A stretch of DNA of 64,000 nt from JALYOK01 sp963840785 (GCA_963840785.1 CAWJAF010000013.1:365738-429737); one strand, 5' to 3'. Shown: positions 17,832 to 26,549, counted from the stretch's first letter. The notes: generated from the letters alone by a model not told the origin. Numbers and translations are program-made.

Positions 17832-18185
17832 ATGCCTATCTACGAATATCGCTGCACTTCCTGCGGCTTTGAAGAAGAGTATCTGCAAAAGGTCGGCGCT
17901 GCGCTTTTGACGCAGTGTCCGGAATGCGGCAAAGCCACTTTTTCGAAGAAGCTGACGGCGGCCGGCTTTCAATTGAAAGGAAGCGGTTGGTACGCCACGG
18001 ATTTCAAAAACAGCGGCAGCAAAGCAAAAGAAACCAAGACCGATGCTAAGCCGGCAACGGCTTCGGATACTAAATCCGAGGCAAAGTCTGAAACTAAGAC
18101 GGAATCAAAGCCGGAAACAAAAGCTGCAGATAAACCCGCGGCCAGCACCAGTTCGAGCACCGATTCGACTAGCTCCAAAGCCTAG
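17832..18185 (+). CDS. FmdB-family zinc ribbon protein with Ser/Thr/Lys-rich tail
   Basis: A 117-residue protein. The N-terminal 45 residues are a zinc ribbon (MPIYEYRCTSCGFEEEYLQK...LTQCPECGKATFSKKLTAAGF) with two CxxC pairs. The rest is a low-complexity tail of K, T, S, E, A and D ending in STSSSTDSTSSKA. Proteins of this family precede DUF502 and aspS in many betaproteobacteria and may be regulatory. The ATG at 17832 begins the conserved motif. The next gene starts two bases after its stop. Confidence 0.85.
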   Translation: MPIYEYRCTSCGFEEEYLQKVGAALLTQCPECGKATFSKKLTAAGFQLKGSGWYATDFKNSGSKAKETKTDAKPATASDTKSEAKSETKTESKPETKAADKPAASTSSSTDSTSSKA

Positions 18186-18187
18186 CC

Positions 18188-18790
18188 TTGCGTAAATATT
18201 TCATCACCGGACTGCTCGTCTGGATCCCGCTCATTATCACCGTTTGGGTACTCAAGCTCCTGAATGGCTGGATGGACGCAAGCCTGCTGCTGATTCCCAA
18301 CGCCTTTCGCCCCGAAACGCTGCTCGGCTTTTACATACCCGGCGTCGGCGTGGTGTTGACCGTCGCGCTGTTATTCGTCACCGGCCTGTTAACGGCGAAT
18401 ATATTAGGCCACCGGCTGGTTTTGCTCTGGGAAAGCCTTTTGGCGCGCATCCCCGTCGTGAAGACGATTTACGGTGGCGTCAAACAAGTTTCCGACACAC
18501 TATTTTCCGGCCAAGGCCAGGCGTTTCGCAAAGCGTTGTTGGTGCGTTATCCGCACCAAGGTTGCTGGGCGGTTGCGTTCCAAACCGGTCACCCTAGCGG
18601 GCAAATCGCGGACATTTTAGAGGGTGAACACGTCAGCGTATTCATTCCGACCACGCCGAACCCAACTTCCGGCTTCTTCATGATCATGGCGAAAAAAGAC
18701 GTGATCGAACTCGACATGAGCGTCGAAGCAGCGCTGAAATACATCGTTTCAATGGGCGTCGTCGGCCCGGACAAACTTCCCAATCAATGA
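18188..18790 (+). CDS. DUF502 family membrane protein
   Basis: A 200-residue protein with two N-terminal membrane segments (YFITGLLVWIPLIITVWVL and GVGVVLTVALLFVTGLLTANILG). The family hallmark ARIPVVKTIYGGVKQVSDTLF and VFIPTTPNPTSGFFMIMAKKDVIELDMSVEAALKYIVSMG follow. Function is unknown in bacteria; plant members are called COV proteins. The start is TTG, two bases after the zinc-ribbon gene. Together with aspS this forms a conserved betaproteobacterial trio. Confidence 0.88.
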   Translation: MRKYFITGLLVWIPLIITVWVLKLLNGWMDASLLLIPNAFRPETLLGFYIPGVGVVLTVALLFVTGLLTANILGHRLVLLWESLLARIPVVKTIYGGVKQVSDTLFSGQGQAFRKALLVRYPHQGCWAVAFQTGHPSGQIADILEGEHVSVFIPTTPNPTSGFFMIMAKKDVIELDMSVEAALKYIVSMGVVGPDKLPNQ

Positions 18791-18809
18791 TTCTATTTTT
18801 AGAGTTTTC

Positions 18810-20591
18810 ATGCGCACAGATTATTGCGGTCTTATCAGTAAAAAATATCTCGGCCAAACCGTCACGTTATTCGGCTGGGCGCATCGCCGCCGCGATCATG
18901 GCGGCGTGATTTTCATTGACCTGCGCGATCGCGAAGGGTTAGTGCAAGTCGTGATCGACCCGGACACCGCGGAAGCATTTGCCAGCGCGGAAAAAGTACG
19001 TAACGAATTCGTGTTGAAGATCGTCGGCAAAGTGCGCGAGCGCCCGGCGGGCACGAGCAACAGCAACTTAATCAGCGGCGAAATCGAAGTGTTGGCGAAA
19101 GAAGTTGAAGTGTTGAACCCTTCCCTTACGCCGCCGTTCCAACTCGACGACGAAAACCTCAACGAGACCACGCGCCTCACCCATCGTTTCTTGGATTTGC
19201 GCCGCGATCAAATGCAAAAGAATTTGCGCCTGCGCTACAAAGTCGCGATGACGGTGCGTAACTATCTCGACGCCGAAGGCTTCATCGACATCGAAACGCC
19301 GATGCTAACCAAATCGACGCCAGAAGGCGCGCGCGATTATTTGGTGCCGAGCCGCGTCAATGCGGGGCAATTTTTCGCGCTACCCCAATCGCCGCAGTTG
19401 TTCAAACAACTGCTGATGATTTCCGGATTCGATCGCTATTACCAAATCACTAAATGTTTTCGCGACGAAGATTTGCGCGCCGACCGCCAGCCGGAATTCA
19501 CGCAAATCGATATCGAAACGTCGTTCCTTGGTGAGGAAGAAATTACCGCGATCATGGAAAAGATGATGCGCAAAGTGTTTAAAGATACGGCGAATATCGA
19601 TTTGGCTGATCCGTTTCCGCGCATCACGTTCGCCGACGCAATGGCCATGTATGGCTCCGATAAACCCGATTTGCGCGTACCGTTCAAGTTCACGGAACTC
19701 ACCGACGTGATGAAGACCGTCGACTTCAAAGTCTTCGCCGGTGCGGCGAATATGGTCGGTGGCCGCGTGGCTGGATTGTTGATTCCCAAAGGCGGCGAAT
19801 TATCGCGTGGCGAGATCGATGCCTACACCCAATTCGTCACCATCTACGGCGCGAAGGGCTTGGCATACATCAAGTTCAATGAAATCGCCAAGGGGCGCGA
19901 CGGCATGCAATCGCCGATCGTCAAAAATCTTTCCGACGATTCGTTGAAAGCGATCGTCGAACGCAGCGGCGCAAAAGACGGCGATTTGATTTTCTTCGGC
20001 GCCGACAAAGCGAAAGTCGTCAACGACGCACTTGGCGCATTGCGCGGCAAAATCGGCCACGAAAAAGGCTATGCGGAAAAAGCCTGGCGCCCACTGTGGG
20101 TCACCGATTTCCCAATGTTTGAATACGACGAAGAAGACAAACGCTGGGTCGCCCTACACCACCCCTTCACCGCGCCGAAAGACGGCCACGAAGAATGGCT
20201 CGCCACCGATCCGGGCAAATGTTTATCAAAGGCGTATGACATGGTACTCAACGGCTGGGAAATGGGCGGCGGCTCGGTGCGTATCCACCGCGAAGATGTG
20301 CAAAGCAAAGTCTTCCGCGCCCTCAACATCAGCGCCGAAGAAGCACAAACCAAATTCGGATTTCTACTCGAAGCCCTGCAATACGGCGCCCCACCCCACG
20401 GCGGCATCGCCTTCGGCCTCGACCGCGTCGTCACATTAATGACCGGCGCAGAATCCATCCGCGACGTGATCGCATTCCCGAAAACGCAACGCGCGCAATG
20501 TTTGCTTACGCAAGCACCGAGTGCGGTGGACGAGAAGCAATTGCGGGAATTGCATATTCGGTTGCGGAATGTTGAGGTTGCGAAGGGTTAG
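18810..20591 (+). CDS. aspS: aspartyl-tRNA synthetase
   Basis: A 593-residue class II synthetase charging tRNA-Asp (or, in non-discriminating forms, tRNA-Asn as well). The N-terminal OB fold contains LFGWAHRRRDHGGVIFIDLRDREGLVQVV. The catalytic core has FALPQSPQLFKQLLM, motif 2 FRDEDLRADRQPEFTQIDIE and motif 3 GIAFGLDRVVTLMTG. The bacterial-type insertion domain lies between motifs 2 and 3. Length is normal. It is the third gene of the zinc ribbon-DUF502-aspS group. Repeats, not nudB, follow it. Confidence 0.97.
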   Translation: MRTDYCGLISKKYLGQTVTLFGWAHRRRDHGGVIFIDLRDREGLVQVVIDPDTAEAFASAEKVRNEFVLKIVGKVRERPAGTSNSNLISGEIEVLAKEVEVLNPSLTPPFQLDDENLNETTRLTHRFLDLRRDQMQKNLRLRYKVAMTVRNYLDAEGFIDIETPMLTKSTPEGARDYLVPSRVNAGQFFALPQSPQLFKQLLMISGFDRYYQITKCFRDEDLRADRQPEFTQIDIETSFLGEEEITAIMEKMMRKVFKDTANIDLADPFPRITFADAMAMYGSDKPDLRVPFKFTELTDVMKTVDFKVFAGAANMVGGRVAGLLIPKGGELSRGEIDAYTQFVTIYGAKGLAYIKFNEIAKGRDGMQSPIVKNLSDDSLKAIVERSGAKDGDLIFFGADKAKVVNDALGALRGKIGHEKGYAEKAWRPLWVTDFPMFEYDEEDKRWVALHHPFTAPKDGHEEWLATDPGKCLSKAYDMVLNGWEMGGGSVRIHREDVQSKVFRALNISAEEAQTKFGFLLEALQYGAPPHGGIAFGLDRVVTLMTGAESIRDVIAFPKTQRAQCLLTQAPSAVDEKQLRELHIRLRNVEVAKG

Positions 20592-20930
20592 ATTTTTAAA
20601 AGCCATCGAGCCAGGAGGCGCGTGGATACTGGCTCTCCAGCCATGCATCGCCACGAGGCAAGCCGGATGCGGCTCGTGGCTGGCCAACGAGAAATTGTGG
20701 ATCAAGCGCAAGCCGATATACCATCCAGCAAGAAACCAGGAAAGTCGCTTTCCCTTCGGAATTTACCGGATCCCGTCCTTAAACACCAAACTTAGCGGGA
20801 CACTAGAGAATGACTCGCAAAATCTTGTCAGAAAAAGTGACGAAAAACTTTACAGAACGCCGTTAACTGAGGCGCCATCATTTAGACTTGATTTTGCATG
20901 AAAAAACAATTAACAATTTAGGAGAGAAAT
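20592..20930. other. gene-free stretch after aspS
   Basis: No gene is recognised. A repeat (20600-20690) occupies the first third. The AT-rich end leads to a GGAGAG ribosome site at about 20921, in front of the decayed gene that begins at 20931. Confidence 0.45.
20600..20690. repeat. GGAGAGGCGC-family repeat
   Basis: It contains AGCCAGGAGGCGCGTGGATACTGGCTCTCCAG and an inner hairpin of GAGCC/GGCTC type, with CGCCACGAGGCAAGCC...GGCTCGTGGCTGG next to it. It resembles the elements at 16385, 24205 and 26497. Confidence 0.55.
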
Positions 20931-21409
20931 TTGCCTTCACTCAGAATAAATGCGGTGGCTTTCACGCTCCTGATTGATGTCATCGCAAATCACGTGCGCG
21001 GTAGCCGAGCCGATACCTCCCCCCGAATTCGATTTGAATAATCAGTATTCATTTACGCTGACGCAGGAAATTTTGCCAGCGACGACGCTGGTATATCACG
21101 CAAACCGAACCGGATTATTCCAGCATCGTATTAGCAGATAATGACACTACGGCTATAAATTCTGCAGCTGGAAGAGATATTTCGCTGGATCTACCACCGG
21201 GTTTGATATGCGCTTGCATAGTCACGGATTCTGGCGCGCCATTGGGTCCACCTGTTGTTACGCCGGGATTAGGAACCGATTATTCCCACCGCGATTCCAG
21301 AGCCCGGAAGCGCGCTTTTATGATTAATTGGATATCTCGGAATTTTGACGTCTCGAAACCGATTCTTCAATTAGATCTCGTAGCTTGGGGTGAGCCACGC
21401 GAACCCTAA
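20931..21409 (+). pseudogene. exported protein with two frameshifts
   Basis: The reading starts at a TTG after GGAGAG as MPSLRINAVAFTLL. It changes frame near 20975 to give LMSSQITCAVAEPIPPPEFDLNNQYSFTL...LVYHANRTG. It changes again near 21115 to YSSIVLADNDTTAINSAAGRDISLDLPPG and so on, ending ...LDLVAWGEPREP at the TAA. Joined, the pieces form one exported protein of about 158 residues with a convincing signal peptide. I do not recognise the family. Two extra bases explain the breaks, by decay or by sequencing error. Confidence 0.5.
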
Positions 21410-21491
21410 CATTTTGCCGTAAAATGAACGCAGGTTGAAAAAACGATCCCCGTGTTGGGGTTCGTTCCTCGCCGCCTACGCAAAACAATTC

Positions 21492-21657
21492 CTAAGGTTT
21501 AATGGCTACAACCTTGCCATCTTTCCAGATATAAATTGGCGTGTTGTGCAATCGTGCGATGCCGTACGCGCGTTTTTTTGCGCGCTTCAATGCACGTTCG
21601 ACACTAAGGATAAATTCGCTTTTTTTGACCGAGGTCGGATTTGTCTTTCAAGGCCAA
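21492..21657 (-). pseudogene. possible small partner of the zeta-like ATPase, frameshifted in a poly-A run
   Basis: The segment after the zeta-like gene encodes SEFILSVERALKRAKKRAYG and, at its end, TPIYIWKDGKVVAIKP. This resembles short antitoxin-like proteins found beside zeta-type ATPases. It lacks a start codon in its own frame. Removing one A from the seven-A run (plus-strand T run 21620-21626) would join it to a TTG that overlaps the zeta-like stop, giving about 54 residues. The partner role is inference. Confidence 0.4.
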
Positions 21658-22172
21658 TGCTCCTGCAACACGGGCTCCGCGCCAGAGTTATCGAAAACCG
21701 CCCACCGATCGGCAAGCTGTCGATAGACCGTTTGAAAATTCTGCCAACCTCGTTCGAATCGTCTCAACACATCTTCCTTTGGAATGTCATGCCCACCGTG
21801 GCGAACGCGCGCAGCGATTCGTTTCAATGCGAGCTGGGGCGAAGCGAGCCGTAAGTATACAATTTCTATTGTGTATCCCGCTTTCCGCAACGCTAGAAAT
21901 CGCTGACGGTAGCCCTTCCCGCTGAGTGTGGTTTCAAATGCGAAATCGATCATTGCGTCCGCCAGGCGCTGCAACTCATTAAGAAATATCTTTCCCGCGG
22001 CGATTTTTGCGATATCCGGATTGAGCGGCGAAAGCCCTGCCGCGATCAAATCGGCATTTACAAAATGCACAACTCCTGCTTCAGGTTGCAAAAAATCGCG
22101 CGCAAAAGTTGTCTTTCCCGAGCCATTCGGGCCAGCGATTACGATACATCGCGGCGGCGCTTTCCCGTTCAA
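21648..22172 (-). CDS. zeta toxin-like P-loop ATPase/kinase
   Basis: A 174-residue protein with Walker A IAGPNGSGKTTFARDFL, then FVNADLIAAGLSP, the FAFETTLSG motif and IEIVYLRLASPQLALKRIAARVRHGGHDIPKEDVLRRFERG. This is the zeta-toxin/predicted ABC-type ATPase group. True zeta toxins phosphorylate UDP-N-acetylglucosamine and block wall synthesis. Many short chromosomal relatives are not proven toxins. A small lysine-rich reading frame directly follows it. No epsilon antitoxin is seen upstream. Confidence 0.78.
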   Translation of the reverse strand: MNGKAPPRCIVIAGPNGSGKTTFARDFLQPEAGVVHFVNADLIAAGLSPLNPDIAKIAAGKIFLNELQRLADAMIDFAFETTLSGKGYRQRFLALRKAGYTIEIVYLRLASPQLALKRIAARVRHGGHDIPKEDVLRRFERGWQNFQTVYRQLADRWAVFDNSGAEPVLQEHWP

Positions 22173-22237
22173 AATATTATTTCTCGAAGGCTGATCCGCC
22201 TTAAGTCTAACTCACAGGGATAAATTCTTGCGGATCA

Positions 22238-22271
22238 TAGGTTGAGGTAAGCAAAACAAATGCCAACCTAC
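22238..22271. repeat. short TAGGTTG/CAACCTA hairpin
   Basis: TAGGTTGAGG...GCCAACCTA forms a degenerate, shortened version of the GTAGGTTGGG repeat upstream of the zeta-like gene. Confidence 0.45.
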
Positions 22272-22415
22272 GAACTGATTTGATACAAATTCGCTTATGC
22301 GTGGCTTATTCTGATTTATCACATTAGCTGAAGAAGCCCACAGATAGTTCTTCTCCAGACACACCGCGCCAAGAGCAAGTATCCTCGCGGCTCATGGCGC
22401 GATGGCAAATACGAA

Positions 22416-22652
22416 TTACTTCTCGCGCTGAAACACGGCCACACCCGCAGCACTAATTTCAATCAGCAACCAGCCGTCGCTACCAAGTTGGTTTAACAGC
22501 AGTTCCAATTGCTGCGCATTGGCGACTGCGACTTTATCTAAGGCGATCGCTTTATATTCGTAGCGCGTGGCTGCTTGCACGGCCGAAACAGATGAAAACG
22601 TGAGGGCTGCCGCGAACGCTACGGCAAGCAAATAACGAACTGTGATACGCAT
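22416..22652 (-). CDS. small exported protein with DUF4177-like domain
   Basis: A 78-residue protein with a Sec signal peptide (MRITVRYLLAVAFAAALTFSSVSAVQA). Its mature core YEYKAIALDKV...LELLLNQLGSDGWLLIEISAAGVAVFQRE matches the Y-E-Y-K ... L-N-x-L-G-x-x-G-W-E-L pattern of DUF4177. Function is unknown. Its ribosome site is AAAGGAG ahead of the ATG. It stands alone and is divergent from the hydroxyacid dehydrogenase. Confidence 0.7.
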   Translation of the reverse strand: MRITVRYLLAVAFAAALTFSSVSAVQAATRYEYKAIALDKVAVANAQQLELLLNQLGSDGWLLIEISAAGVAVFQREK

Positions 22653-22816
22653 GACTTTTCTCCTTTGTTAAGAACGGTGATTGTTTCATTTTCAATATTG
22701 AACGGACTGCGTACATGGAGTGCCGTTTCGGCGATAATGTTACCAGGGTTTTTACGTAGTGCCCGCGCGTTGAAGTGCAACGCCGCCGATCAAATCATTA
22801 ATTGAATAGAGCAACC

Positions 22817-23800
22817 ATGCCTAAGAAACAAATTCTTCTGCCGTCTACTATGTCGCCAGCCGGCTGGGAAGTCATTAAAACCCGAGCGGATATCGAGGCT
22901 CTGTCGTTCGATATGAATATTCCGACAGCAGAATTGCATGCGCTGCTGGCGAATGCCGATGGCGTTGGCCTGAGTTTGACGCGCTTCGGCGAAGCCGAAA
23001 TAAAAGCGGCGCCCCACCTCAAAGCGATCGCGCGTAACGGTGTCGGTTACGATTTAATCGACGTCGCCGCCGCAACGCGAGCGCGCTTGCCGGTGATGGT
23101 GACCGGCATTGCGAACTCGCCTTCGGTTGCGGAGCATGCCCTTTATTTGATGTTGGAATTGGCGAAGCGCGGTTTCTACTATCACGCGATGATGGCGGAT
23201 GATCGCTGGGGTCAGCGAATGACAAAGCCATTGCCAATGGATTTATTCGAGAAAGCGCTATTGATTGTTGGCTTTGGCCGGATTGGCACGCGGCTGGCGA
23301 AAATTTGCCTCGCGCTGGGGATGCGCGTTAGTGTTTACGATCCTTACGTCGATGCGCGCACAATCAGGGCGGCGAATGGTATGCCCGAAACGAATCTCAA
23401 CAATGCTTTATCCAAAGCCGATTTCGTTTCGATTCATTGCCTGAAAAATGCCGAGACTACCGGCTTGATTGGCGCAGAGCAACTCGCCTGCATGAAGCCG
23501 TCGGCCTATCTCGTCAACACGGCGCGCGGCGGCATTGTTAACGAAGCGGCACTCCTTGCTGCGCTCACAACCAATCAAATTGCCGGCGCGGGTTTGGACG
23601 TGCTGGAGCGCGAGCCGCCTGAGGCAAATCATCCGTTGGTGAAATTGCCAAACGTGATTCTTGCGCCGCATATGGCCGGGGTGACGAAAGAAGCGCTTGA
23701 TCGCATGGCCATAGCGCTGGTCAATAATATTTTGTCGGTGCTCGATGGCCGGCCGAACATCGACAATGTCGTAAACAAGGAAGTTTACGCCCAGCGCTAA
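22817..23800 (+). CDS. D-2-hydroxyacid dehydrogenase (phosphoglycerate dehydrogenase-like)
   Basis: A 327-residue NAD(P)-dependent enzyme. The nucleotide-binding fold is LLIVGFGRIGTRLAKICLALGMRVSVYDPY. The active-site signature is VNTARGGIVNEAALLAAL, with GLDVLEREPPEANHPLVKLPNVILAPHMAG carrying the catalytic Glu and His. Substrates in the family include phosphoglycerate, glyoxylate and hydroxypyruvate, and the exact one is not predictable here. The ATG at 22817 fits better than a TTG 15 bases upstream. It is monocistronic. Confidence 0.88.
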   Translation: MPKKQILLPSTMSPAGWEVIKTRADIEALSFDMNIPTAELHALLANADGVGLSLTRFGEAEIKAAPHLKAIARNGVGYDLIDVAAATRARLPVMVTGIANSPSVAEHALYLMLELAKRGFYYHAMMADDRWGQRMTKPLPMDLFEKALLIVGFGRIGTRLAKICLALGMRVSVYDPYVDARTIRAANGMPETNLNNALSKADFVSIHCLKNAETTGLIGAEQLACMKPSAYLVNTARGGIVNEAALLAALTTNQIAGAGLDVLEREPPEANHPLVKLPNVILAPHMAGVTKEALDRMAIALVNNILSVLDGRPNIDNVVNKEVYAQR

Positions 23801-23839
23801 GGCGACGCCGCGCTTTTACAGCGCCGCGAATAGATGAGA

Positions 23840-24019
23840 CTAAGCGGCTTGGCTCGGCGATTGTTGCACCAGTTTTTTATACTCGTCCCAATTCACCGTA
23901 TGCGAAAAATGCCAGCTGTTGCCCTTATCGAGCACATATTTTCCGCGTGCGCGCAAATAGGCTTTTGCATCTTCAAGTTTGCGTTGCATCGTGTCCGACG
24001 GATAAGCAAAATTTTTCAT
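23840..24019 (-). CDS. small hypothetical protein (59 residues)
   Basis: A short frame on the minus strand beginning MKNFAYPSDTMQRKLEDAKA. It continues YLRARGKYVLDKGNSWHFSH and ends WDEYKKLVQQSPSQAA. It has a proper ribosome site (AAGGAA, about 9 bases ahead), a natural residue composition and no overlap with another gene. No signal peptide is seen. I do not recognise the family. It lies convergent to the dehydrogenase gene, with only about 40 bases between. Confidence 0.6.
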   Translation of the reverse strand: MKNFAYPSDTMQRKLEDAKAYLRARGKYVLDKGNSWHFSHTVNWDEYKKLVQQSPSQAA

Positions 24020-24204
24020 TTTCTAATTCCTTTTTCTAGTTATCAGGCTTAGTTTGCTTGCAGCGATTTCGGCCTGTTAGATTCGTTGTAGTCAGGAATT
24101 ATTTGTTTGTCTAGATGATCATTTTCTCGAACTCAATACATATAACTATTTGAATTTTATTATAGAAATGGCTTTTTACCGACTTGAATTCGCATCAAGG
24201 GCGT

Positions 24205-24302
24205 GCCAGAAAGCGCATGAATACTTGATCCCCGGCACGGCATTGCCAGATGCCACGTCCCGCCAGGGTGGCCTAAGGCCATTGCCTCGTGGCGAGGCAG
24301 CG
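24205..24302. repeat. GGTGGCCTAAGGCCA repeat
   Basis: It contains CAGAAAGCGCATGAATACTTG, then GGTGGCCTAAGGCCATTGCCTCGTGGCGAGGCAG with an inner hairpin. It is the same family as 26497-26549, which carries GAGAGGCGCATGAATACTGG and GGTGGCCTAGGGCCA. It lies just after the stop of the permease gene. Confidence 0.65.
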
Positions 24303-24312
24303 TGAAAATGAA

Positions 24313-25377
24313 CTACTCGTTGTATATTTTGCTATCGAGATAATTCTGTCGCAAATGTCGTAGCGCAACGAGTAGTGCCGCGCTCACTGGCAAGGCCAAT
24401 AACACGCCAAAGAAACCGAAAATTTGCCCGAAGGCGAGTAGCGCAAAAATGACCGCGACAGGATGTAAGCCAATGCGATCGCCAACCAGCCACGGTGTGA
24501 CGACCATGCCTTCGAGCAATTGCCCAACGGTGAACACAACCCACACCCAAATCATGCCGGGGAGACTTTGAAATTGCATCAACGCCGCTAAGCTTGCGAG
24601 CAGCAAACCGGTAATCATACCGACGTACGGAACGAATACCAGCATGCCGGTGATGATGCCGATCGGCAGTGCAAACTCCAAGCCCGCGAGCCACAGTCCG
24701 CAAACGTAGAACACGCTCATCAACAACATCACCGAAACTTGGCCGCGCAAAAATTCCGACAACACGGCATCGATCTCACGAGCGATAGTCGTGACGCGAT
24801 CATGCCACCGACGCGGAATGAGGTGATCGATTTTTTCAACGAGTTGATCCCAATCGCGCAACAAATAAAACAACACCACCGGCACCAAAATCATGTTCAC
24901 AAAAAATCCCACCAGCGCCATGCCGCCGATCTTAAGCGATGCGAAAACCTTACTGGCCAGACCGTCAGCGCCTTGCACGTATTCGGTGATGTTGCGTTTA
25001 AAACTTCCGAAATCCAGATCCAGCTTGAGTCCGAGCTTGGCGTTGAGCCAGGGAATAAGCTTTTCGTTCAACGCCGTGATATAGCCTGGCAATCGCTCGG
25101 TCAGCAACGTCGCTTCTTTTTGAAACAACGGCACCATGATTAACATCAGCAAAACGAACAAGCCGATTAGTAGCAACAAAACGATCACCGTTGCCAGCGT
25201 TCTCGGCACGCGCCGGCGCTGCAATCGATCGACCAGCGGATCGCAAATGTAGGCCAGAATCGCCGCGAACATAAACGGCGTTAAGATCGGGCCGAGTGCA
25301 TAAAACAGCAGTGCCACCACCAGCGCGGCGCCAATCAGAAAATACAATCGCGAGTTATCGGAACCTGGAAAAATCAT
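24313..25377 (-). CDS. AI-2E/PerM-family transporter
   Basis: A 354-residue inner-membrane protein with about seven to eight membrane segments. The N-terminal pair is followed by a soluble region (residues about 85-150) and then LVGFFVNMILVPVVLFYLLRDWDQLVEKIDHLIPRRW. The conserved YVGMITGLLLASLAALMQF and VTPWLVGDRIGLHPVAVIFALLAFGQIFGFFGVLLALP complete it. The family has been linked to AI-2 export or sodium/proton exchange. It is divergent from purM, an arrangement common in betaproteobacteria. Confidence 0.88.
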   Translation of the reverse strand: MIFPGSDNSRLYFLIGAALVVALLFYALGPILTPFMFAAILAYICDPLVDRLQRRRVPRTLATVIVLLLLIGLFVLLMLIMVPLFQKEATLLTERLPGYITALNEKLIPWLNAKLGLKLDLDFGSFKRNITEYVQGADGLASKVFASLKIGGMALVGFFVNMILVPVVLFYLLRDWDQLVEKIDHLIPRRWHDRVTTIAREIDAVLSEFLRGQVSVMLLMSVFYVCGLWLAGLEFALPIGIITGMLVFVPYVGMITGLLLASLAALMQFQSLPGMIWVWVVFTVGQLLEGMVVTPWLVGDRIGLHPVAVIFALLAFGQIFGFFGVLLALPVSAALLVALRHLRQNYLDSKIYNE

Positions 25378-25436
25378 TTCGGGTAAAATTTGTCCTTGAC
25401 CGCATCACTCTATCCTGAAGAAAGCGAGAACTCAAC

Positions 25437-26486
25437 TTGACCCAATCGGACGCACCGTCCTCCGCCCTCTCCTACCGTGATGCCGGCGTCGATATCGATG
25501 CGGGCGATGCGCTGGTGGAAGCCATCAAGCCCTACGCCAAACGCACAATGCGCCCAGAAGTATTGACCGGCATCGGCGGTTTCGGCGCGCTGGTGGAAGT
25601 GTCGAAGAAGTTCAAAAATCCCGTTCTCGTTTCCGGCACCGACGGTGTCGGCACCAAACTCAAGCTCGCGTTCGAATGGAACATGCACGAGACGATTGGC
25701 ATTGATCTGGTCGCGATGAGCGTCAACGATATTCTCGTACAAGGCGCAGAACCGCTATTTTTTCTCGACTATTTCGCGTGCGGCAAACTTGATGTGCCAA
25801 CGGCCACGCAAGTCATCAAAGGCATTGCATTGGGTTGCGAGCAATCGGGCTGCGCGCTGATCGGCGGCGAAACGGCGGAAATGCCTGGCATGTATCCGGT
25901 TGGCGAATACGATCTTGCCGGCTTCGCGGTTGGCGTGGTCGAAAAAGAAAACATCATTGATGGAAAATCGATTGCGCCGGGCGATGTGGTGTTGGGCTTG
26001 GCTTCAAGCGGCGCCCATTCGAACGGCTATTCGCTGATTCGAAAGATCATCGAACGAGCTAAACCCAATCTGGATGCGGACTTCCACGGCAAATCGCTTC
26101 GCGAGGCAATACTGGCGCCGACCCGCCTTTATGTGAAACCGATGCTGGAATTGATGAAACACGTGAAGGTAAAAGGCATTGCCCACATCACGGGCGGCGG
26201 TTTGACAGAAAACATTCCGCGGATTTTGCAGGATGGGTTGACTGCGATCGTACAAAAAAATACCTGGCCGCGGGCGCCTTTATTTACCTGGCTGCAAGAA
26301 CACGGCAATGTTGCGGAAAGCGAAATGCACCGCGTGTTTAACTGCGGCGTGGGAATGGTCTTAGTGGTCGATAAAAATGATGCGGCGGCGGCCATGGATT
26401 TGTTGAGAAACCAAGGCGAAACGGTTTGGTCGATTGGCAGAATCGAACAACAGGCCGGGGGTCAAGCTCGGACCGTCGTCATTTAG
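25437..26486 (+). CDS. purM: phosphoribosylformylglycinamidine cyclo-ligase
   Basis: A 349-residue enzyme that closes the imidazole ring to form AIR in purine synthesis, using ATP. The start is LSYRDAGVDIDAGDALVEAIKP. Then come GGFGALVEV, VSGTDGVGTKLKLAFEW, IGIDLVAMSVNDILVQGAEPLFFLDYFACGKL, GETAEMPGMYPVGEYDLAGF and HITGGGLTENIPRIL. All core motifs are intact. The TTG start follows GAAAGCGAG and matches the family N-terminus. Confidence 0.96.
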   Translation: MTQSDAPSSALSYRDAGVDIDAGDALVEAIKPYAKRTMRPEVLTGIGGFGALVEVSKKFKNPVLVSGTDGVGTKLKLAFEWNMHETIGIDLVAMSVNDILVQGAEPLFFLDYFACGKLDVPTATQVIKGIALGCEQSGCALIGGETAEMPGMYPVGEYDLAGFAVGVVEKENIIDGKSIAPGDVVLGLASSGAHSNGYSLIRKIIERAKPNLDADFHGKSLREAILAPTRLYVKPMLELMKHVKVKGIAHITGGGLTENIPRILQDGLTAIVQKNTWPRAPLFTWLQEHGNVAESEMHRVFNCGVGMVLVVDKNDAAAAMDLLRNQGETVWSIGRIEQQAGGQARTVVI

Positions 26487-26496
26487 CCAGATAAAT

Positions 26497-26549
26497 GCCT
26501 GGAGAGGCGCATGAATACTGGGTGGCCTAGGGCCACTGCCTCTCCAGGC
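26497..26549. repeat. 53-bp palindromic element with perfect 12-bp terminal inverted repeats
   Basis: The ends GCCTGGAGAGGC and GCCTCTCCAGGC are exact reverse complements. They enclose GCATGAATACTG and GGTGGCCTAGGGCCA. It lies between the convergent purM and pmbA genes, six bases from the pmbA stop, where it can act as a bidirectional terminator. It is the best-preserved copy of a family also seen at 16385, 20600, 24205 and 40451. Confidence 0.85.
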
